DNA of 64,000 nt from Hymenobacter nivis. Its GTDB lineage: Bacteria; Bacteroidota; Bacteroidia; Cytophagales; Hymenobacteraceae. A program made the position numbers and the translations under genes. The notes beneath the pieces are model-generated. The model saw only the letters and a program-made list of their open reading frames with translations. It did no database searches and was not told where the DNA came from. Below are positions 9,094 to 17,557 of this stretch, piece after piece; position 1 is the stretch's first letter, and each line of letters starts with the position of its first letter. The stretch lies in the NCBI RefSeq assembly GCF_006439025.1, contig NZ_RCYZ01000010.1, positions 1 through 64,000 of the forward strand. The letters run 5' to 3'.

Positions 9094-10038
9094 CTAGCCC
9101 AGTGTTTTCAACACCTTCTCCAGCAAGGCTTTGGTTTTGCGCACGCCCTCTTCCTCGCTGGTCACTTCGCCTTCGTACTCGATGCCCACGTAGCCTTTGA
9201 AGCCGGAATCCTTGATGATTTTGAACATCTTCAGGTAGTCGGTTTCCACGCAGTTGCCGTTGGCGTCGAAGTCGAAGGTTTTGGCGCTCACGCCTTTCGA
9301 AACCGGCATCCATTCCTTCACGGCTTTGTACTTGTCGTACTCCTCGATGCACTTGCCGCGGTAGAGGTCGCCGGTGTCGCGCCGGATGCAGAAGTTGCCA
9401 AAATCGGGCAGGATGCCCACGTTGGGCCGGCCCACTTGCCGGATGGTGGCCAGCAGCCACTCGCCGTCGGAGGTGTAGCTGCCGTGGTTTTCCACAATCA
9501 CGTTGAGGCCCACTTTCTGGGCGTACTCGGCCAGGCGGGCCAGGCCGTCGGCGGCGGCCTTCTGCACCTCCGCAGCCGAGCCTTTGCCAAAGGCGTTCAC
9601 CCGCACGGTGGCGCAGCCCAGGTACTTGGCCGCGTCCACCCATTTGTAGTGGTTTTCGACGGCCTTGCGGCGCTCGGCCTCGGTGGGGGCCCCCAGGTCG
9701 CCCTCGCCGTCGATCATGATCAGGTGGTTTTTCACCCCGTTGTCGTGGCAGCGCAGCAGCAGCTCGGCCAGGTACTTCTGGTCCTCGGCCTTGTCTTTGA
9801 AGAACTGGTTGACGTACTCCACCGCCCCGATGCCGTACTGTTTTTTGGCGATGACCGGAAAATCAAGGTTAGTCATCTTATTGCCGAACAGCGCCTTGTG
9901 GAACGACCACTCGGCCAGCGAAATCTCGAAGAACGGCTTGGCCGGCAGCGCCGGGGCCCCCAGCGCCTGCGGGGCCACAGCGGCGGCGGCCACCAGGGCC
10001 GCGGCGTTTTTCAGGAAATCACGACGGGAAGCGGACAT
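9094..10038 (-). CDS. TAT-exported sugar phosphate isomerase/epimerase-like protein
   Basis: 314 residues. The N terminus carries a twin-arginine signal (SRRDFLKNAAALVAAAAVAP), so a folded protein is exported. The rest is a TIM-barrel of the xylose isomerase-like/hydroxypyruvate isomerase superfamily: VIVENHG, ILPDFGNF and GYVGIEYEGE are typical metal-binding and barrel-edge segments. Bacteroidota carry many such exported paralogues, often near sugar or keto-sugar genes. The substrate is unknown. It is convergent with the M28 peptidase (16 bases apart), and a REP-like hairpin separates it from the next minus-strand gene. Confidence 0.82.
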   Translation of the reverse strand: MSASRRDFLKNAAALVAAAAVAPQALGAPALPAKPFFEISLAEWSFHKALFGNKMTNLDFPVIAKKQYGIGAVEYVNQFFKDKAEDQKYLAELLLRCHDNGVKNHLIMIDGEGDLGAPTEAERRKAVENHYKWVDAAKYLGCATVRVNAFGKGSAAEVQKAAADGLARLAEYAQKVGLNVIVENHGSYTSDGEWLLATIRQVGRPNVGILPDFGNFCIRRDTGDLYRGKCIEEYDKYKAVKEWMPVSKGVSAKTFDFDANGNCVETDYLKMFKIIKDSGFKGYVGIEYEGEVTSEEEGVRKTKALLEKVLKTLG

Positions 10039-10085
10039 GGGCGGGGTGGGTTTGGGGGAAAGGATGGGGAAATAACCAGGCCGCC

Positions 10086-10165
10086 ATGCAGAGCGTAGCG
10101 AAGCATCTTTCCTGCGTTGCTAATTAATGATTACTGCGGGAAAGATGCTTCGCGGCGCTCTGCAT
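10086..10165. repeat. REP-like intergenic hairpin, copy 2
   Basis: Arms ATGCAGAGCG plus GCGAAGCATCTTTCC (10086-10112) pair with GGAAAGATGCTTCGC plus CGCTCTGCAT (10139-10165), interrupted by a 2-base mismatch. The GAAGCATCT core is shared with the element at 2255-2330. There is no T-tract. Confidence 0.7.
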
Positions 10166-10190
10166 AACGGCTTTTTTGCAGTCAATACAT

Positions 10191-10991
10191 TTACAAATCC
10201 GAGTAGTTGGCAGGCCGCAAAAACGTGATGTCGATGTGGGCCACGTTGTTTTGGTACTCGGGCAGGCCCGAGAGCTTCTTCCACTCGGGGTCAGCGCCGA
10301 AGGCTTTCCAGTGCGCCTCGCGGTCGGGCATGTTTTTGAACGAAGTCATGTACATCAAGTTCGGCATTTTGGGCCCGAACAGGACCTCGCCGTAGAAGAT
10401 GCCGTTGAAGCCGAGCCGGTTGAAGAGCTTGATTTCGCCGCCGGCGTTGAACATCTGCACCTTGTTGCGGAAGATTTTTTCGCTGGCGCCCTCGTAGCTG
10501 CGCAGCTCGTACACCCGCTCGCCCTTGGGCGCGTCGAGGGCGGGGGCCTTCAGGCCCGCCATTTCGTCGAAGGCCTTGATGAAAATGTTTTCCTGGCGGC
10601 CGTAGGCCGGGCTGGTGTAAACCGCGTTTTCGTAGCCACCGCCCGCGGCCAGGAGCTTGGCAGCGACGCCCTTGTCCACCTGCTCCCACTGCTTCACGGA
10701 GGCGTAGGGCGTGAACACGTACACGCGCCGGTCGGCGGCGGTGTCGTTGCCCACCGGCTTGAACACCCCGATGGTGGGGATGCCCGCCGCGTGCAGCGCC
10801 GGCAGGTACTGGTGCTGCAAAAAGCTGTCGACGAGCCCCTCCTGGCGGCTAGTCTTGAGGTGGTACACTTTGAGGGCGAAGTAGGCCGGGCGGGCGGCCG
10901 CGGGCCGGGCCGCCGGGTGGGGCGCCACGTGGGCCCTGGCAAGTCCGCCGCACAAGGCCGCGGCCAACGGCAGAAACAAAAGTTTTTTCAT
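10191..10991 (-). CDS. Exported NIPSNAP-family protein
   Basis: 266 residues from the ATG at 10991, chosen because it opens a typical signal peptide (MKKLLFLPLAAALCGGLARA). Residues about 40-150 and 155-266 look like two ferredoxin-like NIPSNAP units; the second begins with the diagnostic YELRSYEG and contains LMYMTSFKNMPDREAHW. NIPSNAP proteins are small dimeric alpha/beta-barrel proteins with no settled enzymatic role; exported versions are frequent in Bacteroidota. It is divergent from the gene at 11123, with about 130 bases for both promoters. Confidence 0.85.
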   Translation of the reverse strand: MKKLLFLPLAAALCGGLARAHVAPHPAARPAAARPAYFALKVYHLKTSRQEGLVDSFLQHQYLPALHAAGIPTIGVFKPVGNDTAADRRVYVFTPYASVKQWEQVDKGVAAKLLAAGGGYENAVYTSPAYGRQENIFIKAFDEMAGLKAPALDAPKGERVYELRSYEGASEKIFRNKVQMFNAGGEIKLFNRLGFNGIFYGEVLFGPKMPNLMYMTSFKNMPDREAHWKAFGADPEWKKLSGLPEYQNNVAHIDITFLRPANYSDL

Positions 10992-11122
10992 GGATGGGAT
11001 GAGAATTGTGCCACTTGCACGCCCGAAATGTAGCACCGGCGGCGCGGGGAAGGCCGGCCAGCGCCGAAATTTGCGGGCGCCGCCGGCCCTGGCCCGGCGC
11101 GTTTCCCCACTTTGCCCTTGCC

Positions 11123-11755
11123 GTGTCCGACTCCCCCGCTCCCGCCGCCCCGCCATCCCTCGCCGATTTCGCCTGCTTCTGCCTCTACGGCCTCACCGAC
11201 AACCCCTACCGCCAGGCGGCCGACGTGGCCCGGTTCGGCCAGCTCTACGACCTGATGGTGGGGCCCCACGGCGGCGTGGGCGTCGGCAGCACCTTCCACC
11301 CCTACCAGCTCGTGAACCCGGCCGGCGTCACGGTGTGGTACGCGGCCTTCGCCCAGCTCTACGCCCAGCCGGGCCGCGATGCCCTGTTTGGGGCCCTGGC
11401 CGAGGAGCAGGCGCGCTACGTGGTGGCCCCGCCGGCCTCGTTTGCCGACTTCCACCTGTGGCCCGACACGCGGCTGACCAGCACCGAAAACCCGGTGTTC
11501 AGCCGCTACATCCCCTTCGTGCTGCCGCTGCTGGTACGCAAGGGCCCCGCCCCTCTGCGCTGGGACACCGAAGCCGCCGCCGCGGCCACCGAGCCCGAAC
11601 GCTTCCACGCCTACCGCGAGGCCGTGAACGAAGCCCTGCGGTTTGTGCAGCCGCGGCCGGCGTTCGTGCTGGGCCTGGCCGAATTTGACGAGCAGCATCC
11701 CGAGCGGCTCATCGACCGTTTCATCGCGGCCAAGCCGCTGCTGGGGGCCCTGTAG
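11123..11755 (+). CDS. Hypothetical protein, cytoplasmic
   Basis: 210 residues if translation starts at the GTG at 11123 (VSDSPAPAAPPSLADF), chosen because it follows a TTTG element by about 15 bases and because the upstream extension reads as non-conserved, Arg-rich sequence. No signal peptide or membrane segment is seen. It has aromatic-rich segments (FACFCLYGLTDNPYRQAADV, FADFHLWPDTRL) and a C-terminal helix ending in KPLLGAL. I do not recognise the family. It is followed by a strong bidirectional terminator shared with the convergent hydrolase. Confidence 0.65.
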   Translation: MSDSPAPAAPPSLADFACFCLYGLTDNPYRQAADVARFGQLYDLMVGPHGGVGVGSTFHPYQLVNPAGVTVWYAAFAQLYAQPGRDALFGALAEEQARYVVAPPASFADFHLWPDTRLTSTENPVFSRYIPFVLPLLVRKGPAPLRWDTEAAAAATEPERFHAYREAVNEALRFVQPRPAFVLGLAEFDEQHPERLIDRFIAAKPLLGAL

Positions 11756-11773
11756 AGGCCCAGCGGAAGCTTT

Positions 11774-11825
11774 CGCAAAAACAAAACGTCCTGCCGCGGT
11801 TGCGACAGGACGTTTTGTTTTTGCG
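11774..11825. terminator. Bidirectional terminator
   Basis: 20-base perfect arms (11774-11793 and 11806-11825) with A-rich and T-rich outer parts. It lies between convergent genes and works in principle for both. Confidence 0.9.
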
Positions 11826-11868
11826 CTGGCGGGTACGCCAGGCTGGAAGGGAAGCATTGGGCGGATTC

Positions 11869-12588
11869 TTAGCTGGCAGTCTTGAACTTGTCCGCGAAAA
11901 AGGCCAGCGTGAGGGCCCAAGCCTCGTGGGCGGCGGCGGGGTTGTAGCTGGGGCGCTCGTCGCAGTGGAAGCCGTGGTCGGCGTCGGAGATGACGGTGTT
12001 GACGTAGGGCTTCTTGGCCGCGTCCACTGCCTCGATGACCTCGGCAATGTTCTCCTTCGAAATGTGCTGGTCGAGCCCGCCCCAAAAGAACAGGTGCGGG
12101 GCATGCAGGTCGGCGGCGCGGTCCTTAATCTGCTCGGTGCCGCCGCCGTAGTACGACACGGCTGCCGCCAGCGGCAGCACGGCGTTGGCCAGGAACGACA
12201 CGCGCCCGCCCAGGCAAAAGCCGATGCTGCCAATTTTATCGGCCACTACGCCGGGCTGGCTAGTCAGCCAAGCATGGGCCGCCTGCAAGTCAGCCGTCAG
12301 GTCGTCGTTGTTGATGGCCGCGTAGTGCGGCATGGCGCTGGGGAAGTCGTTGTAGGGAATTTCCAGGCCCGGCGCGGCCGTGCGGTGAAACAACTCGGGG
12401 GCCACCACGGCGTAGCCGGCCTGCGCCAGCCGGTCGGCCACGCTGCGGATGTGGTGGTTCACGCCGAAGGCTTCCTGCAATAGGATGATGCCGGGAACCG
12501 CGCCGTTGGCCGCGGCGGGCTGGGCGGTGTAGGCCTGCATGGTGGTGCCGTCACTAACGGATAAGGAAAGGGAATTGGGGGAACTCAT
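11869..12588 (-). CDS. Dienelactone hydrolase family protein
   Basis: 239 residues from the ATG at 12588; an upstream TTG is possible but unneeded. It is a DLH-type alpha/beta hydrolase with a cysteine nucleophile: GFCLGG holds Cys, LLQEAFG the conserved Glu that orients it, GGLDQHI the Asp and DADHGFHCD the His. The length is normal. Characterised members hydrolyse dienelactone in chloroaromatic degradation, but most genomic copies act on unknown esters or lactones. No aromatic pathway genes are nearby, so the physiological substrate is open. Confidence 0.9.
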   Translation of the reverse strand: MSSPNSLSLSVSDGTTMQAYTAQPAAANGAVPGIILLQEAFGVNHHIRSVADRLAQAGYAVVAPELFHRTAAPGLEIPYNDFPSAMPHYAAINNDDLTADLQAAHAWLTSQPGVVADKIGSIGFCLGGRVSFLANAVLPLAAAVSYYGGGTEQIKDRAADLHAPHLFFWGGLDQHISKENIAEVIEAVDAAKKPYVNTVISDADHGFHCDERPSYNPAAAHEAWALTLAFFADKFKTAS

Positions 12589-12649
12589 GGGCAATGGGCT
12601 AAGGGAAAACGAGTATTTGCCAGGGATACGCAGCCGGCCGCAGCGAGGC

Positions 12650-12690
12650 TGAACTGGGGCCCCCAGCCGGCCGCTGGGGCCCCCAGTTCA
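12650..12690 (-). terminator. Hairpin at the 3' end of the GH1 gene
   Basis: 18-base arms (12650-12667 and 12673-12690) with one mismatch, built of two CTGGGGCCCCCAG palindromes. The stem overlaps the stop codon of the glucosidase. There is no T-tract. Confidence 0.45.
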
Positions 12691-14148
12691 GTCGGCGGCC
12701 GGGCCGGCGGCCTGCCGCTGCGCGGCGGCGGCGGGGGCCCCGGCCGGGGCCCCGCGCAGAAAGTCGCGGTACCACAGGCCCGAGCTTTTCACGGTGCGCG
12801 CCTGGGTGTCGTAGTCGACGTGCACAAGACCGAACCGGGGCCCGTAGCCCTCGGCCCACTCAAAGTTGTCGGTGAGCGTCCAGGCGAAGTAGCCGGCCAC
12901 GTCGATGCCCTCGCGCTGGGCGCGCAGCACCTGGCCCAGGGCGGCTTGCAGGTAGGCCCGGCGCCGGACATCGGGCACGCTGCCGCCTACTTTCACATCT
13001 GGAAACGCTGATCCGCTTTCGGTTACGAGCAATTGTGGCGCATTTGGGTAAGCGCTGTATTGCTTTAACATTTGGTAAATACTCTCCGGGTACACCTCCC
13101 AGCCCATGTCGGTGTGGGGCACGCCGCGCTGCTTGGCGGGCACCAGCGTGGCCCACTGCAGCGGCAGCCAGGGCGAAAATTTCACCACCTCGCGGGTGTA
13201 GTTCTGGATGCCCCAAAAGTCAAAGTCGAACGCTAGCCGCTGGTCGTCGCCGGGCTTGTGGTAGCGCTCGAGCAGCCAGCGCAGGGCGGGCAGCTCGGCC
13301 ACGGGGTAGCCCAGGCCCAGGGCAGGCTCGGCAAAGAAGCGGTTGAGCAGGGCGTCGGCGCGGCGGGTGGCGGCCTCGTCGTAGGCGTTGCCCGGGCGGT
13401 GCGGCGTGAGGTAGGAGCACGAAAACGTGGTGCCGATGCGGGCCGTGGCCGGCAGCGACGCGCGCAGGGCCCGGCCGCCCTCGGCCTGGGCCAGCGTGGC
13501 GTGGTGGGCCGCGGCCAGAAACGCCCCCAGGTGCCGCCGCCCCGGCGCGTGCACGCCCAGCAGGTGCCCCGCCCCCACGAACACCATCGGCTCGTTGAGC
13601 ACCATCCAGTGCTGCACCCGGTCGCCGAGGCGGCGGGCCAGCACCTGGGCGTAGTCGGCGAGCCAGCCCACCACGCTGCGGTTGGCCCAGCCGCCCTGGG
13701 CCTGCAAGGCGCTGGGCAGGTCCCAGTGGTACACCGTCAGCCAGGGGCGCAGGTCGCGCTCCAGGCAGGCGTCCACGAGGCGGTCGTAGAAATCGAGGCC
13801 GCGCCGGTTCACGGGCCCCGTGCCGCCGGGCAGCACGCGCGGCCACGACGCCGAAAACCGGAAATCCGTCAGCCCCATGCCCTGGGCCAGGTCGAGGTCG
13901 GCGGCGTAACGGTGGTAAAAATCGGTGGCCACGCGCCCGTGCTCGCCGCGTCGGATGGCCCCTTTGCGCCGCGTGAAGTCGTCCCAGATGCTGGGGCCCT
14001 TGCCCTGCAGCTGCCAGGCGCCCTCGGTTTGGTAGGCGGCCGCGGCGGCCCCCCAGTGGAAATCGGGCCCAAAATCGGCGCGGCTGAACGCCGGGGGCCC
14101 CGTGGGCGGAAAGAACGCCGCGGGCAAAGCAGAAGAATCGTCAATCAT
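12688..14148 (-). CDS. GH1 family beta-glucosidase-like enzyme
   Basis: 486 residues, a full (beta/alpha)8 GH1 enzyme. The N-terminal signature FHWGAAAAAYQTEGAW is present; the acid/base Glu186 is in VLNEPM and the nucleophile Glu377 in VTESGSAF (the common form is TENG, here TESG). FEWAEGYGPRFGLVHVDY is the aglycone-site segment. There is no signal peptide, so it probably cleaves beta-glucosides in the cytoplasm. The start is ten bases after the stop of the glycosyltransferase gene, so the two are very likely co-transcribed, which suggests a shared glycolipid or glycoside. Confidence 0.92.
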   Translation of the reverse strand: MIDDSSALPAAFFPPTGPPAFSRADFGPDFHWGAAAAAYQTEGAWQLQGKGPSIWDDFTRRKGAIRRGEHGRVATDFYHRYAADLDLAQGMGLTDFRFSASWPRVLPGGTGPVNRRGLDFYDRLVDACLERDLRPWLTVYHWDLPSALQAQGGWANRSVVGWLADYAQVLARRLGDRVQHWMVLNEPMVFVGAGHLLGVHAPGRRHLGAFLAAAHHATLAQAEGGRALRASLPATARIGTTFSCSYLTPHRPGNAYDEAATRRADALLNRFFAEPALGLGYPVAELPALRWLLERYHKPGDDQRLAFDFDFWGIQNYTREVVKFSPWLPLQWATLVPAKQRGVPHTDMGWEVYPESIYQMLKQYSAYPNAPQLLVTESGSAFPDVKVGGSVPDVRRRAYLQAALGQVLRAQREGIDVAGYFAWTLTDNFEWAEGYGPRFGLVHVDYDTQARTVKSSGLWYRDFLRGAPAGAPAAAAQRQAAGPAAD

Positions 14149-14157
14149 GCACAGAAA

Positions 14158-15207
14158 TCAGGCGCGGGGCGCGGAGGCGGAAGCGGTAAGCGAAGAAACA
14201 GGGGGCCGGGGCCCCGGCCGCTGCTCGGCCAACAGCTGGTCGAGCACGGCGGCCGTGCGGTCGGGGTAATCAACGGAAATCACCCGGTCTTGGTGCAGCC
14301 ACTCGTCCACCACAGCCAGGTGCTTGTCTTTGAGATTCTTAATAACGGGTATATCCATTTGGGCAAGCGCGGCGGCGTTGCACTGCTGCTCGTACTGCTG
14401 CTTCATGGGCACCACGAGCAGCTTTTTGCCCAAGTACAGGGCCTCGGCGGGCGTCTCAAAGCCGGCCCCGCACAGCACGCCGGCCGCGCGCGCCAGGCTG
14501 CCCAGGAAGGCCCCGCCGCTCACCGGCCACACCCGCACGTTGCCGTACACAGCGGGCTCGGCGCTGTGCTTGCTGAACACCTCCCAGCGCGTGGCCCGGC
14601 TCAGGTAGCGCAGGCGCTCCACGAGCAGTTTCTCCTCAAACGCGGGCAGGTACACCGTGTAGTGGCCCTCGTTGGTGGGCGCCAAGGCCCGCACCTGCTG
14701 CCGGATAACGGGCGTGGCGATGCCCGGCGCGTACTCCTGGAAGTGGAACCCGTACTGGGCCGTGCTCGGGGCGTAGTGGCGCAGCACGGCCCGGCCGGCG
14801 GGGTCCTCCACGGCCGGGCGCGGGGCCGCGGGGTGCAGCACGGCGCACTGGTGGCTGAGGGCCACGCAGGGCACCTCGCGCAGCCGGCATGCCCAGCTGG
14901 CCACGGGTTCAAAGTCGCTGATGACCAGGTCGTAGCTTTCCACCGGCAGCCCACGCACCTCCTTCAGGAACTTGGCCGAGTTGAACTGCCAGAACGTTTT
15001 CACGAAGTTGATGCCGCCCTTTTTGCCGAACAAAAAGCCCATGCCCTGGGCCCGGTAGCGCGCCTCAAACGGCAGCGCCAAATCGGCCGGCGGGCCGCTG
15101 ATCAACAAATCGAGCTGGTCGCAGCGGGCCTGTAGCAGCGGCACCACGTCGAGGGCCCGGGCCAGGTGGCCGTTGCCGGTGCCCTGGATGGCGTAAAGAA
15201 TGCGCAT
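14158..15207 (-). CDS. Glycosyltransferase, GT28/MurG-like fold
   Basis: 349 residues. It begins MRILYAIQGTGNGHLARAL, the glycine-rich loop of GT-B enzymes such as MurG-like transferases. The C-terminal donor-site region has GAGFETPAEALYLGKKLLVVP followed by QQYEQQCNAAAL, the pattern of the UDP-sugar-binding half. There are no membrane helices. In other Bacteroidota a gene of this family is found beside an LpxH-like phosphoesterase, as here (87 bases upstream), so a role in a lipid-linked saccharide is plausible. The acceptor is unknown. Confidence 0.82.
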   Translation of the reverse strand: MRILYAIQGTGNGHLARALDVVPLLQARCDQLDLLISGPPADLALPFEARYRAQGMGFLFGKKGGINFVKTFWQFNSAKFLKEVRGLPVESYDLVISDFEPVASWACRLREVPCVALSHQCAVLHPAAPRPAVEDPAGRAVLRHYAPSTAQYGFHFQEYAPGIATPVIRQQVRALAPTNEGHYTVYLPAFEEKLLVERLRYLSRATRWEVFSKHSAEPAVYGNVRVWPVSGGAFLGSLARAAGVLCGAGFETPAEALYLGKKLLVVPMKQQYEQQCNAAALAQMDIPVIKNLKDKHLAVVDEWLHQDRVISVDYPDRTAAVLDQLLAEQRPGPRPPVSSLTASASAPRA

Positions 15208-15294
15208 TTTCTGTAGTACGGGATTGGCGCAAGGGTGGCGGTGGGGTCCGGGGTGGGCCCCGGGTCGGTGGCCCGCCGGGGCCCCTGCGGCACT

Positions 15295-16224
15295 TTATTT
15301 GATTTTGAATTCGGCCAACAACCCTTCCAGCAGCTGGGCGGGGTGGGCGTCGGCGGCGGTGTCGGTGGCGTCGTCGGGTTCGGCCAGGCCCTGCATCCGG
15401 GGGTCGTCGGCGTAGCGGTACAGCGCCCAGCCGGCGGCCGCGGTGTACTCCAGGGCCGTTAGGTTCTCGACCCAGTCGCCGGAGTTGAGGTAGGTGATGG
15501 GGCCCTTGGGGGTGGCAATGTCCTTGATTTCGGGCTGGTGGATGTGGCCGCAGGCCACGTAGCGGTAGCCCTCGTCGGCGGCAATGGCGGCCGCCGTGTC
15601 CTCGAAGTTGTTGACGGCGGCCACGGCGGTTTTCACCCGCTCCTTCACCAGCTTGGACAGCGCCACCCGGGGCCGCCCCAGCTTATCAAGCAAGAAATTA
15701 GCGAAGCGGTTGATGAGGATCAGCAAATCGTAGCCCTGCCCGCCGAGCTTGGCCAGCCAGCGCGAGTGCCGCATGGTCACGTCGAACACGTCGCCGTGGA
15801 ACAGCCAGGTGCGGCCGTGGGGCAAGTCGAGCACCAGCTTGTTGTCCAAATGGAACTGCCCAATTTTCAGGCCCGCGAACTTGCGCAGCAACTCGTCGTG
15901 GTTGCCGGTGAGGTAATAGATTTTGGTGCCCTTGGCGGCCAGGCCGGCCAGGTAGCGCACCACCCGCATGTGGGCCGGCGGCCAGTAATTCTTGCTGAAC
16001 TGCCAAATGTCTACGATGTCGCCGTTGAGCACCAGTACCTGCGGGCGGATGCTTTTGAGGTAGCGCAGCAGCTCGCGGGCGTGGCAGCCGTAGGTACCCA
16101 AATGGACATCCGACACGACGGCCACGTGCACCCGGCGGCGCTTGCCGCGGCGGGCCTTGGGCGGTGGGGGCCCCGGGGCGGCCGGGCCGGTTGCTTCAAA
16201 TGAGAAAGCCAAGGATTCGCTCAT
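15295..16224 (-). CDS. LpxH-like metallophosphoesterase (UDP-2,3-diacylglucosamine diphosphatase family)
   Basis: 309 residues from the ATG at 16224, which opens MSESLAFSFEA. All calcineurin-type di-metal motifs are seen: SDVHLG, NGDIVDIW, GNHDE, HGDVFD and GHIHQP. This order and the RHSRWLA segment match the UDP-2,3-diacylglucosamine hydrolase family that makes lipid X in lipid A synthesis; Bacteroidota also have paralogues of uncertain substrate. The start codon overlaps the stop of the upstream small gene as ATGA, implying translational coupling. It is co-oriented with the glycosyltransferase and GH1 genes. Confidence 0.85.
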   Translation of the reverse strand: MSESLAFSFEATGPAAPGPPPPKARRGKRRRVHVAVVSDVHLGTYGCHARELLRYLKSIRPQVLVLNGDIVDIWQFSKNYWPPAHMRVVRYLAGLAAKGTKIYYLTGNHDELLRKFAGLKIGQFHLDNKLVLDLPHGRTWLFHGDVFDVTMRHSRWLAKLGGQGYDLLILINRFANFLLDKLGRPRVALSKLVKERVKTAVAAVNNFEDTAAAIAADEGYRYVACGHIHQPEIKDIATPKGPITYLNSGDWVENLTALEYTAAAGWALYRYADDPRMQGLAEPDDATDTAADAHPAQLLEGLLAEFKIK

Positions 16225-16460
16225 GCAGCGGCGGGTTGGGGGAAAGGAGTGCGCCCGCGCCGGGCCTCGGGGCGGCGCGGGCGCACGGCGGGGCCGGCCC
16301 AGCGGGGGGCCCCGTTGGTGCGCCCGCCGCCGCCCAGCGCCGAGCGCAAGCTGCCCAGCAGCCGCAGCCCAAAGGCCACGCCCAAGGCCAGCTGAAACAA
16401 CTCGTACAAAAACCAGCGCCCCAGGCGGCGCCCCCACGAAACCAAAGCCGGAAAATGCAT
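16221..16460 (-). CDS. Small membrane-associated protein coupled to the LpxH-like gene
   Basis: 79 residues, family not recognised. A hydrophobic helix (residues about 16-36, RWFLYELFQLALGVAFGLRL) is followed by a Gly/Arg/Pro-rich tail. Its TGA overlaps the ATG of the phosphoesterase by the ATGA arrangement, which is the main reason for calling it real; the other frames here lack this. It probably anchors or regulates something at the inner membrane with the downstream lipid or sugar enzymes, but this is inference from context. Confidence 0.55.
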   Translation of the reverse strand: MHFPALVSWGRRLGRWFLYELFQLALGVAFGLRLLGSLRSALGGGGRTNGAPRWAGPAVRPRRPEARRGRTPFPQPAAA

Positions 16461-16693
16461 GGCACGAACGGTTGAGGAAATAAAGAATACCTATTCCTCA
16501 AATTTCGGCCGCCCGTGTGACGCTGCGGTTACGAACGGGTTACGTTTTGGTAAAAAAACAAGGAGTAAGTAGGGCCCCGGCCGGGTAGTTTGCGGCGGCA
16601 ATTGTTTCTTTACGGGCTCATACAGGCCGTTTTTAACTAATTTTACTAACCAGCACCTTTCCTCTAGCTTCTACCCTATTTTATCTTTATCCA

Positions 16694-17302
16694 ATGCACA
16701 ACATTACCATCGGGGCCCTGCGCGGCCTGCTATTGGTTACCGGCCTAGGCCTAGCCACCGCCGGGGCTGCCCAGGCCCAGGCCCCCGACGCCAGCAAGTT
16801 CATCACCAACAAGCGCCACTACATGTTCCCGCAGCGCGACGCCGAATCGCCGGCCGTGCAGAACGTGACCAAGAACACCGACGAGGACGCCGACGTGAAC
16901 GGCACCTACACCCGCCTCGCCTACCGTCCCTACGCCCAGATGCTGACGGAAATCGACGAGCTGCGCCGCCTGCACACCTGGGCCGACACCACTTATCAGC
17001 GCCGCCTGGCCGCCCTGCCAGCGGGCGGCGCGCTGCAGGTTACCATCCGCCGCAAGGGCCCCGGCAGCGCCAACCTGAGCAACCTCGTCATCACGGCCAC
17101 CGACAAAGCCGGGCAGGAAGTATTCAAAATCGTGCCCCCCGCCACCCCCGGCCGCTTTTTCGGCCGCGACCTCTACCAGGCCCAGGGCCTGATAGCCCTG
17201 CCTAAGCTCGAACCCCAGGACCTGAAGGTGCGCGTGGGCGACGCCAAGCTCTACCTGGCCTTCGAGTACGTGGTGGCGGTGCCGCCGGTCCCAGCGCCGT
17301 AG
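16694..17302 (+). CDS. Hypothetical secreted protein
   Basis: 202 residues. A signal peptide (residues about 1-29, ending AGAAQAQA) predicts export. The mature part contains KRHYMFPQRDAES, a helical segment (YAQMLTEIDELRRLHTWADT) and a beta-rich C-terminal half ending with the Pro-rich VPPVPAP. No known domain was recognised. CCTATTTTAT lies 10 bases before the ATG and TAGTTTG further upstream. The gene is followed by a long convergent terminator. Confidence 0.7.
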   Translation: MHNITIGALRGLLLVTGLGLATAGAAQAQAPDASKFITNKRHYMFPQRDAESPAVQNVTKNTDEDADVNGTYTRLAYRPYAQMLTEIDELRRLHTWADTTYQRRLAALPAGGALQVTIRRKGPGSANLSNLVITATDKAGQEVFKIVPPATPGRFFGRDLYQAQGLIALPKLEPQDLKVRVGDAKLYLAFEYVVAVPPVPAP

Positions 17303-17401
17303 CTGGGGGCCCGGCGGGGCGGCAGCGTGGGCTTGGCAACCCCAGAGTTGCGGAAGAGCCCAACGAACTACCCCGTCGGTAGCCCATCTGGCCGTGAAGA
17401 A

Positions 17402-17459
17402 AACGAACGCCTCAGTGGCGCGACCCTTGCAGAAGAGTCGCGCCACTGAGGCGTTCGTT
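17402..17459. terminator. Bidirectional terminator
   Basis: 23-base perfect arms at 17402-17424 and 17437-17459 with a 12-base loop, between convergent genes. Confidence 0.85.
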
Positions 17460-17557
17460 ATTCGATTTTAATTGCTTTTTAGTACTACCAGTGAGACGCC
17501 CCGACGGGACGGTTCCCGCGGGGTGGGCAATCCGCGCTACGGGCACATCACCCCATT

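Noticed and set aside
13258..15135. 625-codon plus-strand frame over the GH1 and glycosyltransferase genes
   Set aside because: Low-complexity shadow translation; the minus strand has two clear enzymes with catalytic residues.
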